Shown one piece after another: positions 1-11,465 of a DNA stretch of 62,649 nucleotides. The first letter of the stretch is position 1. Each line of letters starts with the position of its first letter. The notes under the pieces are model-generated. The model ran no database searches. It worked only from the letters and a program-made list of their open reading frames with translations, and was not told where the DNA came from. The DNA is taken from positions 164,029-226,677 of the forward strand of contig NW_024468531.1 of assembly GCF_001632365.1 (NCBI RefSeq), read 5' to 3'. Made by a program: the position numbers and the translations under genes. Source of the DNA: Laetiporus sulphureus 93-53. Lineage: Eukaryota > Basidiomycota > Agaricomycetes > Polyporales > Laetiporaceae.

Positions 1-2529
1 AAGTGAGCGTGGGCCCCGCGGGTTATACCACACGGGGCTACCAAAGGTGAGAACGGGAAGGATGGTGGTAAGGTATAGCAAACGGGCTTGCGCGACCGTC
101 ATGCCTCGCTGTGTGTTGGCGAGCATGCGAAAAGCGGCAACGCGGGACGAAGCCCTGGCTGCCATGACTCGAATGTGGTGGGTGAAGGTTAGGCGTCGGT
201 CATACCAGATGCCGAGCCAGCGCAAATATGAAGCAGGTTGAATGGTGGTATCCCGCCCGTCCCACTGAACCCGCAGGGGGGGGGGTTGACGTCAAGGGAG
301 CGTCTCAGGGAGGTAAAGTGTATAAGCTCAGTTTTCGCCATGCCAATGGTCAGCCCAAGCTGGTGAAGCGTGGTGCCCACACTAGGTAGAGTGCGTTGGA
401 TGATGGCAGTGTTCTCGTTCAGTGAGGGAGAAACAATGAGGAGGGCAAAATCGTCTACGTAGCCCACCGTAGACTGCTGGGGGTGCGCGAACGGATCAAG
501 GTTCGCATACAGCGGGGAAGAGTATATAGTAGAAAGGACTGGCAGCAGAGGCGATCCCTGTGGGATGCCGAGCGCAGCGACGTGGTAAGATGGACCCAGC
601 TCAGAATTTAGCTTGGGCTGCACGGTGCGCGAGGAAAGGAATGACATGGTCCAAAGGACCTCGTTTGTGGGAAAGCCCAAAGAAAGGAGAGCAGAGTGAA
701 GGACGTCGTGGCGAATGTTATTGTAATAGCCTTCGACGTCCATACACAGTAAGGTAGCAGAGAAACCGTTTTCCCACGCGGTGCGTACACGGTGCATCAG
801 AGTGACTCCCGCATCCACGACGGAGTGTTGGCCCCACCCACCAAACTGCGAGCCGGGCACAAGATTGTGAGCACCGATTTGAAAGTTGAAACGGGCAGCA
901 ACCACTTTTTCCAGGATCTTGCTCATGGTTTCCAAGAGCGCTATTGGTCGGTGGGACTTGGGTGCAGTGTAATCCGCCTTGCCCGGTTTGGGCAGGTACA
1001 CAACCGCCGCAGCCCGAAGTGGGGCGGGGAGGTAACCCAGGCGCAAAGAAGAGGATAGAAAAAGAAAAACAGCATGATGCGCACCAGACCGCCAGACCCA
1101 TTTTAGGAGCTGCCATGACACTCCGGAGATGCCAGGTGCTGAATAGTTAGATGCAGCCTCGATGGCGGCAGTTACTTCAGTGATAAGGAGGGGGCGGTCT
1201 GGGCGCGCTGCCGGAGGCGTAGAGGTAAAGAGAGGAGGCAGATCAGGCAAGGGCGGAGACGCCGGAAAATAGAAACGTGTGAGTAGACGACTCGTGTCGG
1301 CAGGGAGAGAGCCAGTCTCCCCGTCCGAGCGGATGACAGGTAGTGGGGGTGCCCGCACTCCTTTGGTCCAGGAGGCGAGCCGCCAGGGGTTGGTGTGCTG
1401 GAGTCGCGTGACCGCCTCCCGAGTCCAGTCCTTCCGAGCTTGTCGGATGACGGCCGAGAGTGTGACTTTGGCTTCTCGCCTTTCCTCACGAGTATGAGCT
1501 GCCTGGACATCTGCGCGGGCAGTGTCGCATGCATCATTCCACCAGAGCTGGGAGGCCCGGTGAGCATGTGTGCGTCGGGGGAACACTTCGTGGCAGGCCA
1601 CGGACATTGCTCACAGCAGAGCCTGAGCGCCCGCTTCGAGGTCGTCATTGGTGGTATAGGTGGCTGGTGGTGGGGACAGCGCCAGCTCGCGGGCAAGGCA
1701 CGTGTTCCATTCGTCCCGTTTGGACACGTCGACTCGAAAGCCAAGGTCAACGTCTACGGGGTGAGCAATGTGAAAGAGAGTAGAGGTTAGTAGAGCGTGA
1801 TCAGATTCGAAGGATGTGGGAGTAGCAGCGACTCCGTGAACGTGAAAGTGCGCACTGGAGGTCGCGCAGACCAGATCGATGATGGTGCCCGAGAGCAGGT
1901 CACCATTCACCATGTGGGTGGGTTGATCGAGGTCATTAAGAATTTCGAGCAACTCACGCTCGAGCCACCCAGCGAAAGCGGTGGAGGCAGTGGAAGCAGA
2001 GCGGGAGGCCCATCCGGTCCATGACCATAGGGGGTGGTGGAGATTAAAATCTCTGGTGACAAGGAGGTTCGCTCGTGGCGGGAAAGGGATATCATAGAGA
2101 GTGGGCAGAACGCGGTGTTGGGCTCGCGAGCCTTCGTTATAGCAATTGACCACGAAGAAATCATGGGTGGGATCAGAGCGTGAAACAAAATGAAGGACGA
2201 CCACATCCGGGTCCGACACCAGGTCGGTACGCATGGATATGTGATAAGTATTTAAAAGCATGCAAAAGCATGCGCCGGACCAGGATGCTGGCTCGAGGTC
2301 GTGGCAGCGCAGAGGTGGAGGGGAAATGATAGGCGTCCAGGCCATAGGGCCGGACATTGACGTGACCAAAAACAGTAGTGCCTGACTCAGAGCCATGGGG
2401 GGTATCGATGCCGATTTGCCCCCACCACGGTTCTTGAAGAAAATAGATATCGTATGAAGTGGAAGAAACGAAGCCGTGGACGCGCGGATTGGACCGGGCC
2501 ACATTCAAATGAGCGGTTGTGATATTCAT
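1..2529 (-). pseudogene. LINE ORF2: endonuclease-reverse transcriptase, frameshifted
   Basis: The ORF begins at 2529 with an endonuclease N-terminus (LNVARSNPRV, then FLQEPWW with the catalytic Glu). The frame changes near 2250-2275. The endonuclease continues through TRDFNLHHPLW, where the usual Gly before DFN is Arg, and ESDHALL. A single TGA at 1613-1611 interrupts it; the same frame then carries the RT: RPIALLETMSKILEKV, CMDVEGYYNNI (first catalytic Asp), GIPQGSPLLPVLS and GYVDDFALLI (YVDD box). A run of G residues near 280-290 lies close to a further frameshift near 250. Beyond it a thumb-like segment (WLGIWYDRRLTFTHH) continues to the edge in another frame. It would reverse-transcribe the element RNA if intact. 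Confidence 0.88.
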
Positions 2530-4493
2530 GATGAGGGGTTGGAGCGCGAGATGGGAATGCGGTAATCTTTCCGTGCAGGGCAAGTGGTGTCAGCGGCACT
2601 GTGACCGTTGGTGCCACAGACCACACAGAAATAGTGGTTAGACTCGCAAGGCTGGTCTGCCGGGCGAGCCTCATGATTGCAGACAAGGCATGCCTGCCGA
2701 TGCATATCGGACGTGTGGTCAGTCTTTCCACAGAAGCGGCACACAGGCGCCCGCTTCTTGCAGTGACTTTCGAGATGCGTGAGGCGCCAGCAACGAGTGC
2801 ACTGACGGAAAACGGGACGATCTTTTGACTTCTTTACAGTGATGCGGGAGCCATAGAACCAAAGGAAAGCGGCAGCATCACCGCGGTTGTCATGTCCAAG
2901 GAGGTTACGCGCACAGTAGTCGCGATGGGCATCCTCAATGGAGACGATAATAGAGGACTTCCCGAGCTGCTCGCGATGTTCCTTAGGTACAACGAAACCG
3001 GGTAGACCATTGAAGTGAACAGACGAAAACATAGCATTACGGCGTAGTTCCGCCATGATTTCCTCCTCAGTGAGTAACAATCCCGTGTCGGGATGACGCA
3101 GCGGGCAGCTCGGGATGAACAGTTTCGTAACAGGAACGAGAGGGCGGAAGTCCTGCGGCGCGGATGCACGCTCACGCAGGTCTGGCGCAGGGGAGGCAGC
3201 ACGCGGGACGACTCCCAACATGTGACGTATGGGCCGGAGACACTCGCGTATGAGCGAGTCGGGGGAATCGTGCGAGAAAACCGCTTGGACCTTGGTTGGT
3301 CCAGCGAAGCGGAGACCGAGAAAACGTACCTTGGCCCACGCGGGGGTCTCGCGCAGGCGTGTATGGACCTTAGCATACCATTGGGGCATGGTACCCCCTG
3401 CCTCGATGGCGGCATGCTGCTCGGGGGTAATGAGAAGGACGTAGCACTTCTCGCGGTTCTTGGCGGCCGCCTGTGCCATGGTTGGGGCATTCGGGGCCTG
3501 CGTCTCAGGCTGCGTCGTAGGCTGCGCTGCAGGGGCAGCAGCACTGGAGTTGGCGGCGGGGGCACGTTGACGACCGGTACGGACCGGCGGTTGGGGTCGC
3601 GGTCCCTCGGGGGCATTGGGAGGGTGTGGCAGCGGACGCCCGCGTACTAGCTGGGCCTCGATAGCCGACAGCCGCGTGTTGATGGCTGACGTGGCCATTC
3701 GAACGCCGTCCTCGACAGCCTTAGTCAGGGCAGCCTGCACGTCGATGCCGACAGGGAGGGCGCCTTCCGTGCGCGGTCGGGTGCGCGGAGCCTCGTCCAT
3801 GAGTGCGTCGTCGTCGAGGAGGACGGCTGCGCTGGCGAGCTGCTGATGGAAGAGAGCCTGGTAGAGGTGCATGATCCGGGCACCAGCCCCGGTGTCGATG
3901 ATGAGGGAGTCGCGCATGAGAGCGTTGTGGAAGTCGCGAAGGCAGGTAGTGAGCGCGACAGCGCAGTTCTCGAACTCGTCGGAGTATGCCTCGGCCTCGT
4001 AGGGGCCGTCGATAACGCGCTGCACGCCGACAGCAAGGTCGCTCATATTGTTGCGCAGAGACCTAATGGTGTCGCGCATAGCATTGTGGACCTGCGGGCG
4101 CGGGGGCGTCGGCGCTGGGGCCGACGTCGTCGCGCTCGCTGGCGGTGGAGACCCTCCCGGAGGAGTTCGCTCTACACCTATGCCCTCCATGTTCGATTCG
4201 CTGGCAGTCGCCTGTTGGGCGCTTATAGCGGACATGGTGGTACGGGAAAGAGAAGGATGTTGAGCATTACGAACGGATATCTTCAGCGTGTTTCGGTCAG
4301 GACAGCCGTGAGCGGTACAGATCGAGCACTCGTTCTCCTGCAGCATGCCACTCAGATATAAATGTGCTGGCTCCTTCGAGGTTTCTTTCGATGAGACTTC
4401 TGGCCCGCCGCTTATTCGATCATCACCTTTGCTCACCTTGTGGCAGCCAATGCGGAGGGTCAACGCATCATCATCACCAGGCACGCGCCGCAT
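2526..4493 (-). CDS. LINE ORF1, gag-like RNA-binding protein
   Basis: The frame is 655 codons from its first ATG, but the likelier start is the Met at 4235 (MSAISAQQ...), about 569 codons, because the upstream part reads like untranslated sequence. The protein begins with a Pro/Ala/Ser-rich stretch, then a helical region, a second Pro/Ala-rich linker, and a C-terminal Cys/His cluster. That cluster has knuckle-like pairs near CTRCWRLTHLESHC, CRFCGKTDH and CLVCNHE, as in gag-like nucleic-acid-binding proteins. It presumably coats the element RNA. The stop overlaps the ORF2 start as ATGA (2529-2526). The frame is intact, unlike ORF2. Confidence 0.8.
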   Translation of the reverse strand: MRRVPGDDDALTLRIGCHKVSKGDDRISGGPEVSSKETSKEPAHLYLSGMLQENECSICTAHGCPDRNTLKISVRNAQHPSLSRTTMSAISAQQATASESNMEGIGVERTPPGGSPPPASATTSAPAPTPPRPQVHNAMRDTIRSLRNNMSDLAVGVQRVIDGPYEAEAYSDEFENCAVALTTCLRDFHNALMRDSLIIDTGAGARIMHLYQALFHQQLASAAVLLDDDALMDEAPRTRPRTEGALPVGIDVQAALTKAVEDGVRMATSAINTRLSAIEAQLVRGRPLPHPPNAPEGPRPQPPVRTGRQRAPAANSSAAAPAAQPTTQPETQAPNAPTMAQAAAKNREKCYVLLITPEQHAAIEAGGTMPQWYAKVHTRLRETPAWAKVRFLGLRFAGPTKVQAVFSHDSPDSLIRECLRPIRHMLGVVPRAASPAPDLRERASAPQDFRPLVPVTKLFIPSCPLRHPDTGLLLTEEEIMAELRRNAMFSSVHFNGLPGFVVPKEHREQLGKSSIIVSIEDAHRDYCARNLLGHDNRGDAAAFLWFYGSRITVKKSKDRPVFRQCTRCWRLTHLESHCKKRAPVCRFCGKTDHTSDMHRQACLVCNHEARPADQPCESNHYFCVVCGTNGHSAADTTCPARKDYRIPISRSNPSS

Positions 4494-5585
4494 CTATGCC
4501 TTTGAAATATCGCTAACATGATCAGATCAATTCTCGCAGAAGCGAATTCGACCTTCTCCGGATCAGATACGACGGTCAACTTTGCGAGACACATTTTGTC
4601 TGGACATGTACATGCGGTCTTGGCCGACTGTCCTCATCAGAACAGGCACGAACCCCATGAACCCGTTCCAAGAAGCGCACGACCACTGCCAGGACGAAGC
4701 ACTCATCCGGACATGGTATGTCCCACACGAGCAAACTCCATGTCACGAAGCGAATCGCATGGACGTACCTTCTGGAAGTCACCATCTGAACGTCCCTCGC
4801 TCGTCGTTAATGCCGTTCCCCCAGCAGACGCGCATCACAGACCTGCCCGAGCTCTTGTGCAGACACCAAGCTCGCGGGCCACCCTCGCATGGTCAGCTTC
4901 GCACAACACTCGCTCGCTGCTCACTTTTGTGAATATAAGGATCAGACCGGTCCACCCTCGCGGCCTCGCCGCACATCAGTGGTGACAGGCGGCCAGGCGC
5001 ACTGGATAGATGAAGAGATATATTGAAAGAATCGAGAGGAGTTGAGAGCGGATACAATGGAATTCGTAGACAAAATTGGGTCGTACGAACCGGCGATACG
5101 CTGCATGCCGCACCATGCACGCAGAGCCTCGAGCGGTCGAGCAACGGGACGACACCGCCCGATGCGGAACGCTTGAGGCCAGTGAAGCTTGAAGATAAAA
5201 CTCAGTAGCGAGACGCACTCCCCACCGAACAGAAATATCAATCAACAGCCTGCTAGCTACTAACCGACTGGGTGATTGGGTCGTGGTCATTTATGTGAGA
5301 ATGGTGGGATGGCGCAGTTGCGATGGGCCGCTGCTCTCGTAATCGAGCTTGCCACGGACGCACAGACAGGCGGAATTGTGCATTGGAGTTGAGCGAGAAT
5401 ATCATGCGAGCGGAGGGCTGTGTACAGACAGAAAGTGCAGGGGACATAGCGTACGATGGGTGTAGGATCGGTTGCGCCGTCTCGCGAGCCACAGTGCACA
5501 GGCCGCGCGACGCCACACTATGCCCCTGCCACCTCAACGGTCCTCGTACTAGAGCACTGTCGTCGTAAATTCGACTTTATCGGCA
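4494..5585. other. Intergenic region, nothing recognisable
   Basis: No reading frame here resembles a known protein. The longest plus-strand frame (4518-4985) has low-complexity composition and no start context, intron or motif that would support it. Part of the stretch may be 5' untranslated sequence of the LINE to its left. Confidence 0.5.
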
Positions 5586-7391
5586 ATGTCACGTCAGGAA
5601 AGTGGTGAAAAAACACTTTCACTTTCACTCGAAGAATTGACTATATCGGACTTGATCAAGATACTGTCTTCCAAGTTCAAACAAAGTGACGCTTGCGAAC
5701 GGTGCGTCCCTGCCCGCCTTGACTGTATCATTATTCATACCAATCTTGACCTCATTGACTTCAGCATACTTCATGTCAGTAACGTTTGCTTCCAATCTAG
5801 CTCAACAGACAGACTGATATAACAGCATATAGCTTAAGGATCTTGAGGGGCTAGTTCAAGTTGGGCGGCGCGACCTAAATGTCGGCGTTGCGATCAACCG
5901 TCTTCCTGCCGAAGTGCTCCGGGAGATATTCGTGACAACCTGCACCGTCAAGCTAGCTCGATACAGACATCACATCATGACCGTCTGGAGCCCAACTTGG
6001 ATTGACAAGGGCAGAGCAACCAGTCTCATGCTTGTCTGCTGTCGTTGGAAAGAGATCGCCTTGGGGATCCGGGAGCTCTGGAATGGCATTGAGACATATC
6101 GGAAACATGAAGATCATACCTTGCTGGAGAGGTCTGGCCGAGGCCCGCTCAAAGTGTTGGCTTGCGGCAAATTGGAACCCTCTTGTGCTGTTGCGCATGC
6201 TCTCCAAAATGTGGAGCATTCATCCCGAATCCAAGAGTTGTACTGGGAACGGCCCTTATCATGTGAGGACCTTCGAATGCCAGCACCCTCGCTGAAGTCT
6301 CTTGCACTGCAAGATGACCGCAGTGACAGTGTGCCAGACGGATCCCTCAAACTCTTCGACAACCACACCCCATGTCTGGAGCGCCTGTCACTGTCATATG
6401 TGCAATGGCTGCCCAGCAATGCGTTCGCCAAACTGACGTTCTTGGCTCTCGACCATTGCAATATACCGAAAGCTCCCATCAAGCTACGCAACTTGCTTGT
6501 TGGAACACCAAACCTAGTCGATCTCATCCTGCGAAGTGTACCCGACTCCAGCTACCCGCACGTTCAAGTGGATTTTGAGGCTGCAGGCATGAAGCCTGTG
6601 ATGCTCACACGGTTGCGCCGTTTACTGATCGGGGATATGTGGGCCGATGACATCGATTATGTCTTCCGGGACGCTCGCCTAAACGAAACCTGTCCGTCTC
6701 GATCAAAGATATGATAAGGAGCAGGAGCGATGAGCAGCGATTTTTGGAAGTGGTATCCAGTTGGTCGTTGAATGCCTTGAAGCAACCCAAACAACTGCAT
6801 TTCCAGCCGCAGGTCGCCATCGTCACTGGAGCCTCTTCTGGTCTCCGTTATGAGGTCAGGAGAAACATGACCCTCGAGGATTGGACCACATTCAACTGGC
6901 CACAGATTCTTCCCCTTTCCAGCGTCTCGCACTTGTGCACGTTCGCGTGCAAGGGGCCCGGTCTTGAACGTGTCCGCAGCCTTCTTAGGCAGATGACCAC
7001 TCTTCAGACACTGTCCGTCGACATTGATGGCCTGACGAAGATCATCAACACATTAACACTCTTCCGAGACCCGATCGACCCGCCTCTGTGTCCCACACTG
7101 ATGACGCTACGTATCGTCATCCCGAAATATAGTGATAGTGATTATGACATCATCCTGGACTCGATCCTCCCGCAGCTTGGCATCAAACACCTTTATCTCG
7201 GGCTGATCGATCCTTCGGATGGACGCTGGAGAGGCTGGAGAGCTGTGAAAGATCAGCTGCATGGCAACTTCGAGTCGGTGAAATTTGAGACACTGTGTTG
7301 CAATAAGGCATACGACACTAATTTGCCGCTGATTTGTGTTGAGATGGCACATGCTTTGTGGTCGCCCTGGTACTTGCATTGGCACTATTGA
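5586..7391 (+). pseudogene. F-box / LRR-like protein gene with one frameshift
   Basis: Exon 1 (5586-5774) joins in frame to exon 2 at 5833 across a 58-nt intron with a CTGAT branch-like site. Exon 2 opens with an F-box: AINRLPAEVLREIF, then MLVCCRWKEIALGIRELW. Leu-rich segments follow (PSLKSLALQDD, CLERLSLSYV, LTFLALDHCN, PNLVDLILRS), as in basidiomycete F-box proteins that act as substrate receptors of SCF ubiquitin ligases. The frame ends at 6714, but the protein continues one base out of register from about 6695 (SVSIKDMIRSRSDEQ) to a stop at 7391. No intron fits, so this is a 1-nt indel or a sequencing error. It is unrelated in detail to the two F-box copies at 29-37 kb. The exon 1 assignment is the weakest part. 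Confidence 0.65.
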
Positions 7392-7636
7392 CATAACTCA
7401 CACAGAAAGATTACTCTCATGATCGTCCCTTTGCTCTGTGTTTCAATTGTTCTGACGAATGATGTTATGCAGACAATGCTCGTCGTGTTGCGCACCGTAG
7501 CAATATTATCTCACCGGCTATTCTCAGATATAATGAGCGTACGAGGAGAAAGTTTAATGACGACATGGATTGCGATGCTAATGCTATACTAGTAGAGTGA
7601 CTGATCCCGAACCAGTCAGGTGTCTCAGACATAACA

Positions 7637-8438
7637 TCATCTCTTATGCACGCGCATGCGCTGTTGTAGGTTGTCCTGTCTGTTGAAGGTCTTCTCACAG
7701 TCCGAATACGGACTTTGATATGCTACATAGAAGTGATGGCCTGCGATGTGTACGATGGGACAGACGTACGATTCTCGAGGGTGTGAATACTTCTGATGTG
7801 ACTCTTGAGAAGTTGAGGTCCTCGCCTCTTTTGGAGAACTTGCCGCAAACACCATATTTGTAGTCTCGTACTCGCTGCGAACGTTTTATACAAGACATCA
7901 GTCCCAACCCTCTCAATGGATACTAGATAATAATGGTTCCGTACCCGTGGCACTCCATTCTTCGAGACGACCACAGAAGAGATAGGCACGCGGCGGCCTC
8001 TCCTCTTATTCGTCAGGTTGGATCCGGCGTGGGTATCGTGAAGCGGTGCGATGAGGACGAGGCGGGCGAGACTGTCCGCGTCTTACTGCGAGGGCACACG
8101 GAGGAGCTGCTAGGCACGAACTCATCATCGCCACTCGTATCACCATTCGCCATGTCGGAGTCGCGTCCTTGTACGATTCGTCACTGTCGACCTGATGGTC
8201 CGAGTCCCCTGCGGAGGAGGAGCTCGTATAACCTGTGTGGCGCCTTCGCATTTCTCTTCTGAGAACCACTGTTCGTGGAACCGGTTTCGGCTTGTAGCTC
8301 TTCATGCACCTCAGCGGGTGTTCCTTCACGGACCGGTTGATTACCGCTGAGCAGACTCATTTTGAGAGCGGCTGAAGCAGGAGGGTCATTAACGAGCAGG
8401 TTAGGATCTATACCGCCAGAGACGTCGGCCTGTGGCAA
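7637..8438 (-). pseudogene. Decayed C2H2 zinc-finger protein gene
   Basis: Pieces of C2H2 fingers lie in different minus-strand frames. One piece resembles a first finger (YKYGVCGKFSKRGEDL, then SHIRSIHTLENRT). Another resembles a last finger (DCEKTFNRQDNLQQRMRVHKR without its first residue), ending at 7637. One expected Cys is Tyr and the frames shift at least twice within 200 bp. An upstream Ser/Pro-rich segment (8438-8181, PQADVSGGIDPNLLVND...) may be the N-terminal half. An intact gene would encode a sequence-specific DNA-binding factor. As it stands no continuous product is possible without unlikely splicing. Confidence 0.55.
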
Positions 8439-9942
8439 TGCTGCCGTGGGGGTAGTATTGCGGGGGAAAGCTGTTTGTGGTCGATAAATTGCGGGAGAGT
8501 TTCAGGCTCGGTCACCTGGCGGCTGCAAAAATGTTCCCGCAAAAGTCGGAAACACATATGGCGACGAGGCGATCATTGATTTTCCAGGTGGATGGGATAC
8601 AGCAATGGTTTTGTGTTGTACAATGTTCGTGCAAATGAGGTCGTTTCATTGTGAATGTTGACTTGTGTATGCGATAGAAAGAACCCCCGAGATTTCAATG
8701 ATACCAGGGAAGTTATGATCTCGCAAACGCGCCAAGCCCTGCTCCATTGACTCGAGCCGGGATGGATGGGCCACCCGCTTCGAAATGACGATTCAAAATG
8801 TCGATACTTCTTTGCATGTTTACGATCTCTCCGAAGTCCATATGTCAGTCGGAGCTTTTTACTCACCTTGAAATCTATGAGCTGATCTCGTGGTTGGAGT
8901 GGGATAGTAGCTCAGATCTACAGACTGCTCGATAGATTCCCCACGTTGTCTTTCATGCTCCATGAATATTTTTGTAGGTTTTCGGCAGGCCTCGAGCAGC
9001 GGATGTGTTCGCTCGGAAATTAATATTGGTATCCGACAAGCAATCCATGATCGATGAGTCATTCAAGTTGCGAAGTCCAACAGTGGCTTTGCGTTCGATC
9101 TGCGAAGGTCTACTTGACTTCGTGAGGGGTCAGCCAACTGTCAAAAGTTTTCAAGGAGTTTATAACCGCGCCTTTTCCTGAAGAAGAGGTCGTGTTCCTG
9201 ATGGTATTCTTGCTCCTCTTCGTTCCCTAGAAACAGACATCCTGCCTTGACCATTCATCATGCAACGCGGATCACCCACCTCAACATCATAATCTCGCAT
9301 GCTAACATATCGATCGCACCTAATAGGCGGTCAACTCGTTACTTTTGTGCAAAGCAGAGACGTGTCAATCGAGCTGACCGGGTTAATGGCCAACGAGGAG
9401 CAACTCTTGAATGTGGCGTTCTATCTAGTTCTGTGGCCTATGAGCCTGAAATACGAATAGATTGTGCATTGGATTTACAGTGGTGCTGACAAGGAGACAG
9501 CATAAGGAGGACATACCAAACAACCATACGAGCGATCCGCAATCATCAATCATAGCTTGTCCTGACGATAGACACGGCTTTCTCAGAGAGCATCCCTATA
9601 GCGTCAGACCTTCGCGCGTTATCCCGATAAGACACAAAAAGTGGATGAACCGACAGGCAGAGTACCGTCACTTGGCAGGTTTTCCGCCAGCTGCTGGACT
9701 ACGCATTGATCATGAAGTAAATGAAGCGACCCCTGATGCGTCCGTAGCAGCTTTGCCGCCCGGTTTAAGGCCAAATTGGTGAAGTCGTTGATTTCATGGT
9801 GGCTAAGCTGAGCGCTGAAGCGTTGATGTTGAAACTCGAAGTACTATCGCGCATTCGAATAAAACTACACAGCGTGGATAAGAATAAAGCATGCATAGAG
9901 AGCAGATGCGTGCATACATCTCTTTGCGACTAGAAATACAAA
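8439..9942. other. Intergenic region, nothing recognisable
   Basis: Only short frames with no familiar motifs are present on either strand. No tandem repeat, terminal inverted repeat or tRNA-like fold was noticed. It separates the zinc-finger relic from the 3' end of family member A. Confidence 0.5.
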
Positions 9943-11465
9943 CTAGGACGACACGCGAGCAGGCGTGAGCGAACCCCGCGCCCACGGCGCGACGCACGCA
10001 GGGGTTCCGCGAAGCACCAACACCTTCTCCTTCGTAAGGCGCACAGGTATGCTCGACAATCGCGGCAGATTCTCCTCCACAACCACGACACTAGGTGCCT
10101 CCGTCGGGAAAGGGGCAAACTCCGGACTGGGTGCACGGCTGCGCCTGAGGACAGGACGATTATCGAAATCGTCGCTGTCTGGGTCTGCGTCCACGTCTGG
10201 AATCAAGCCCGCATCTTCGTCGTCGGAGTGTTCGGACGGCTCCCATTCCATAAAGGAGTCGTCGTCGTCGTGAATACTGGCGGATGGCGAATGCGTGAGC
10301 GCCGGTTCAGAGTCGGGCTCTTCGAAAGAGTCTGCAGTGTCTCTGTAGCGATACGCAGACGTGGGATGGGGCGATGCAGAAGATGCCTCGGAGTCTGAGG
10401 GAGTAGACGATTCTGCCCGCGCATCCTGCGCAGACCAATAATCGATCGCCTCTTTCTCCACCGCAGAGCGTACGGCATGGATACCATAAAGGTTGATTCT
10501 GCTCAGCGCACATGCATGCAATCAGCTACGAGAGGCAGCATTGCGCGGTGGACGTATGTATGCACGTACATCATCTCCACTCGACTTTCGCATACCTTCT
10601 TCCAGAGTCTCGTCGGGCGACGGAATGGGCTCAACTCCGAGCGGTCCGCTTCATCCTCCGATTCGAAAGCGACCGCGGTGGATGAAGCCTTCATTTCAGA
10701 TCGAACAGAAGCTTCAGGGTCTCGTTCCTCCAGATCGACTGTAATGAGCGCAGCCGAGGGATCAGCTTCGTCTGCTGTGCCATCTGAGCTTGTGCCAATC
10801 TCTATCAATCGCAGCACTTCGGAATGACCACCGCGCTTGTCGACCATCAGAGATCGGTAGGGATCATCTCTGTGCTCTATTGGCTCTGAAAAGCAACTCA
10901 GCGACAATGCACTCGGCGACAATGCACCGGTCTCGATTGGCTGCTCACCGTGCAGATCAACATTCTGCTGCACGCCTGAGAATCCAGCGTCACTGATTCC
11001 TTCCATACGCTTCTCCGACTTGTTGATCGTCGAGCTCTCGCCAGCGCACAGCGTGGAGGTTTCGCCCGGCTCGCATGCATGCACAGCGGAAGCCTCGCGA
11101 TTCTGCGATGAGAACACGCCGTGATAGGCATGTGCAGGTTGTCGCGTGATCAACGCTGCCTCGTGCACTCTCACGGACTGGTCGCTGCTTGACGAACCTG
11201 AAGCGTCGCTTTTGAATCTCTTGCGGTCTACGGTCCGAGCACCATCGTCGAGCTGGCATCCCTCGGGTATCCTCTTTTTGGTCATTCTCTCGTTTACATC
11301 GTCCTCCCAGTCGGAAGCACAGGCAGTGTGACGCATGACGACGGAGCATGTCCCTTCCGCGCGATCCCTGAGTAGTTCAGCCTTCATCCCGATAGTTTTG
11401 GCTGAGGTGCGATGTGAGGCGCTATCGGAGTGAGTCGACACGTCGATCATAGCAGCAGATATCAT
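9943..11465 (-). CDS. Unrecognised nuclear-type protein, family member A
   Basis: Two exons (11465-10570 and 10498-9943) are joined across a 71-nt intron (donor GTACGT, acceptor GCAG) at phase 2, giving 483 aa. I do not recognise the family. The N-terminal half is Ser/Thr/acid-rich with paired basic blocks (TKKRIPE, then VDRKRFKSD 15 residues on) that look like a bipartite nuclear signal. A short core follows: RLWKKVCESRVEMI, intron, INLYGIHAVRSAVEKEAID. Next is an acidic Asp/Glu/Ser-rich stretch and a C-terminal tail, IPVRLTKEKVLVLRGTPACV then WARGSLTP. Core, intron position and tail are shared with the genes at 25.1 and 27.4 kb. A role in the nucleus, perhaps as a protein-interaction scaffold, is inference from the basic and acidic composition only. 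Confidence 0.7.

Larger units (their letters stand above)
1..4493 (-). mobile_element. Non-LTR (LINE-type) retrotransposon, degenerate, runs off left edge
   Basis: Two consecutive minus-strand reading frames form a LINE: a gag-like ORF1 with zinc knuckles, then an ORF2 with an apurinic-type endonuclease and a reverse transcriptase. The RT frame continues to base 1, so the rest of ORF2 (an RNase H domain would be expected in related fungal elements) and the 3' end lie outside the window. ORF2 carries at least two frameshifts and one nonsense codon, so this copy should not be autonomous. Fungal LINEs mostly belong to the Tad1 group; placing this element there is an inference. I saw no poly(A) tail or target-site duplication because the 3' end is missing, and the exact 5' end is not defined. 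Confidence 0.88.

Noticed and set aside
4518..4985. 156-codon plus-strand frame between the LINE and the F-box gene
   Set aside because: No motif, no homologue recognised, and no splice or promoter support.
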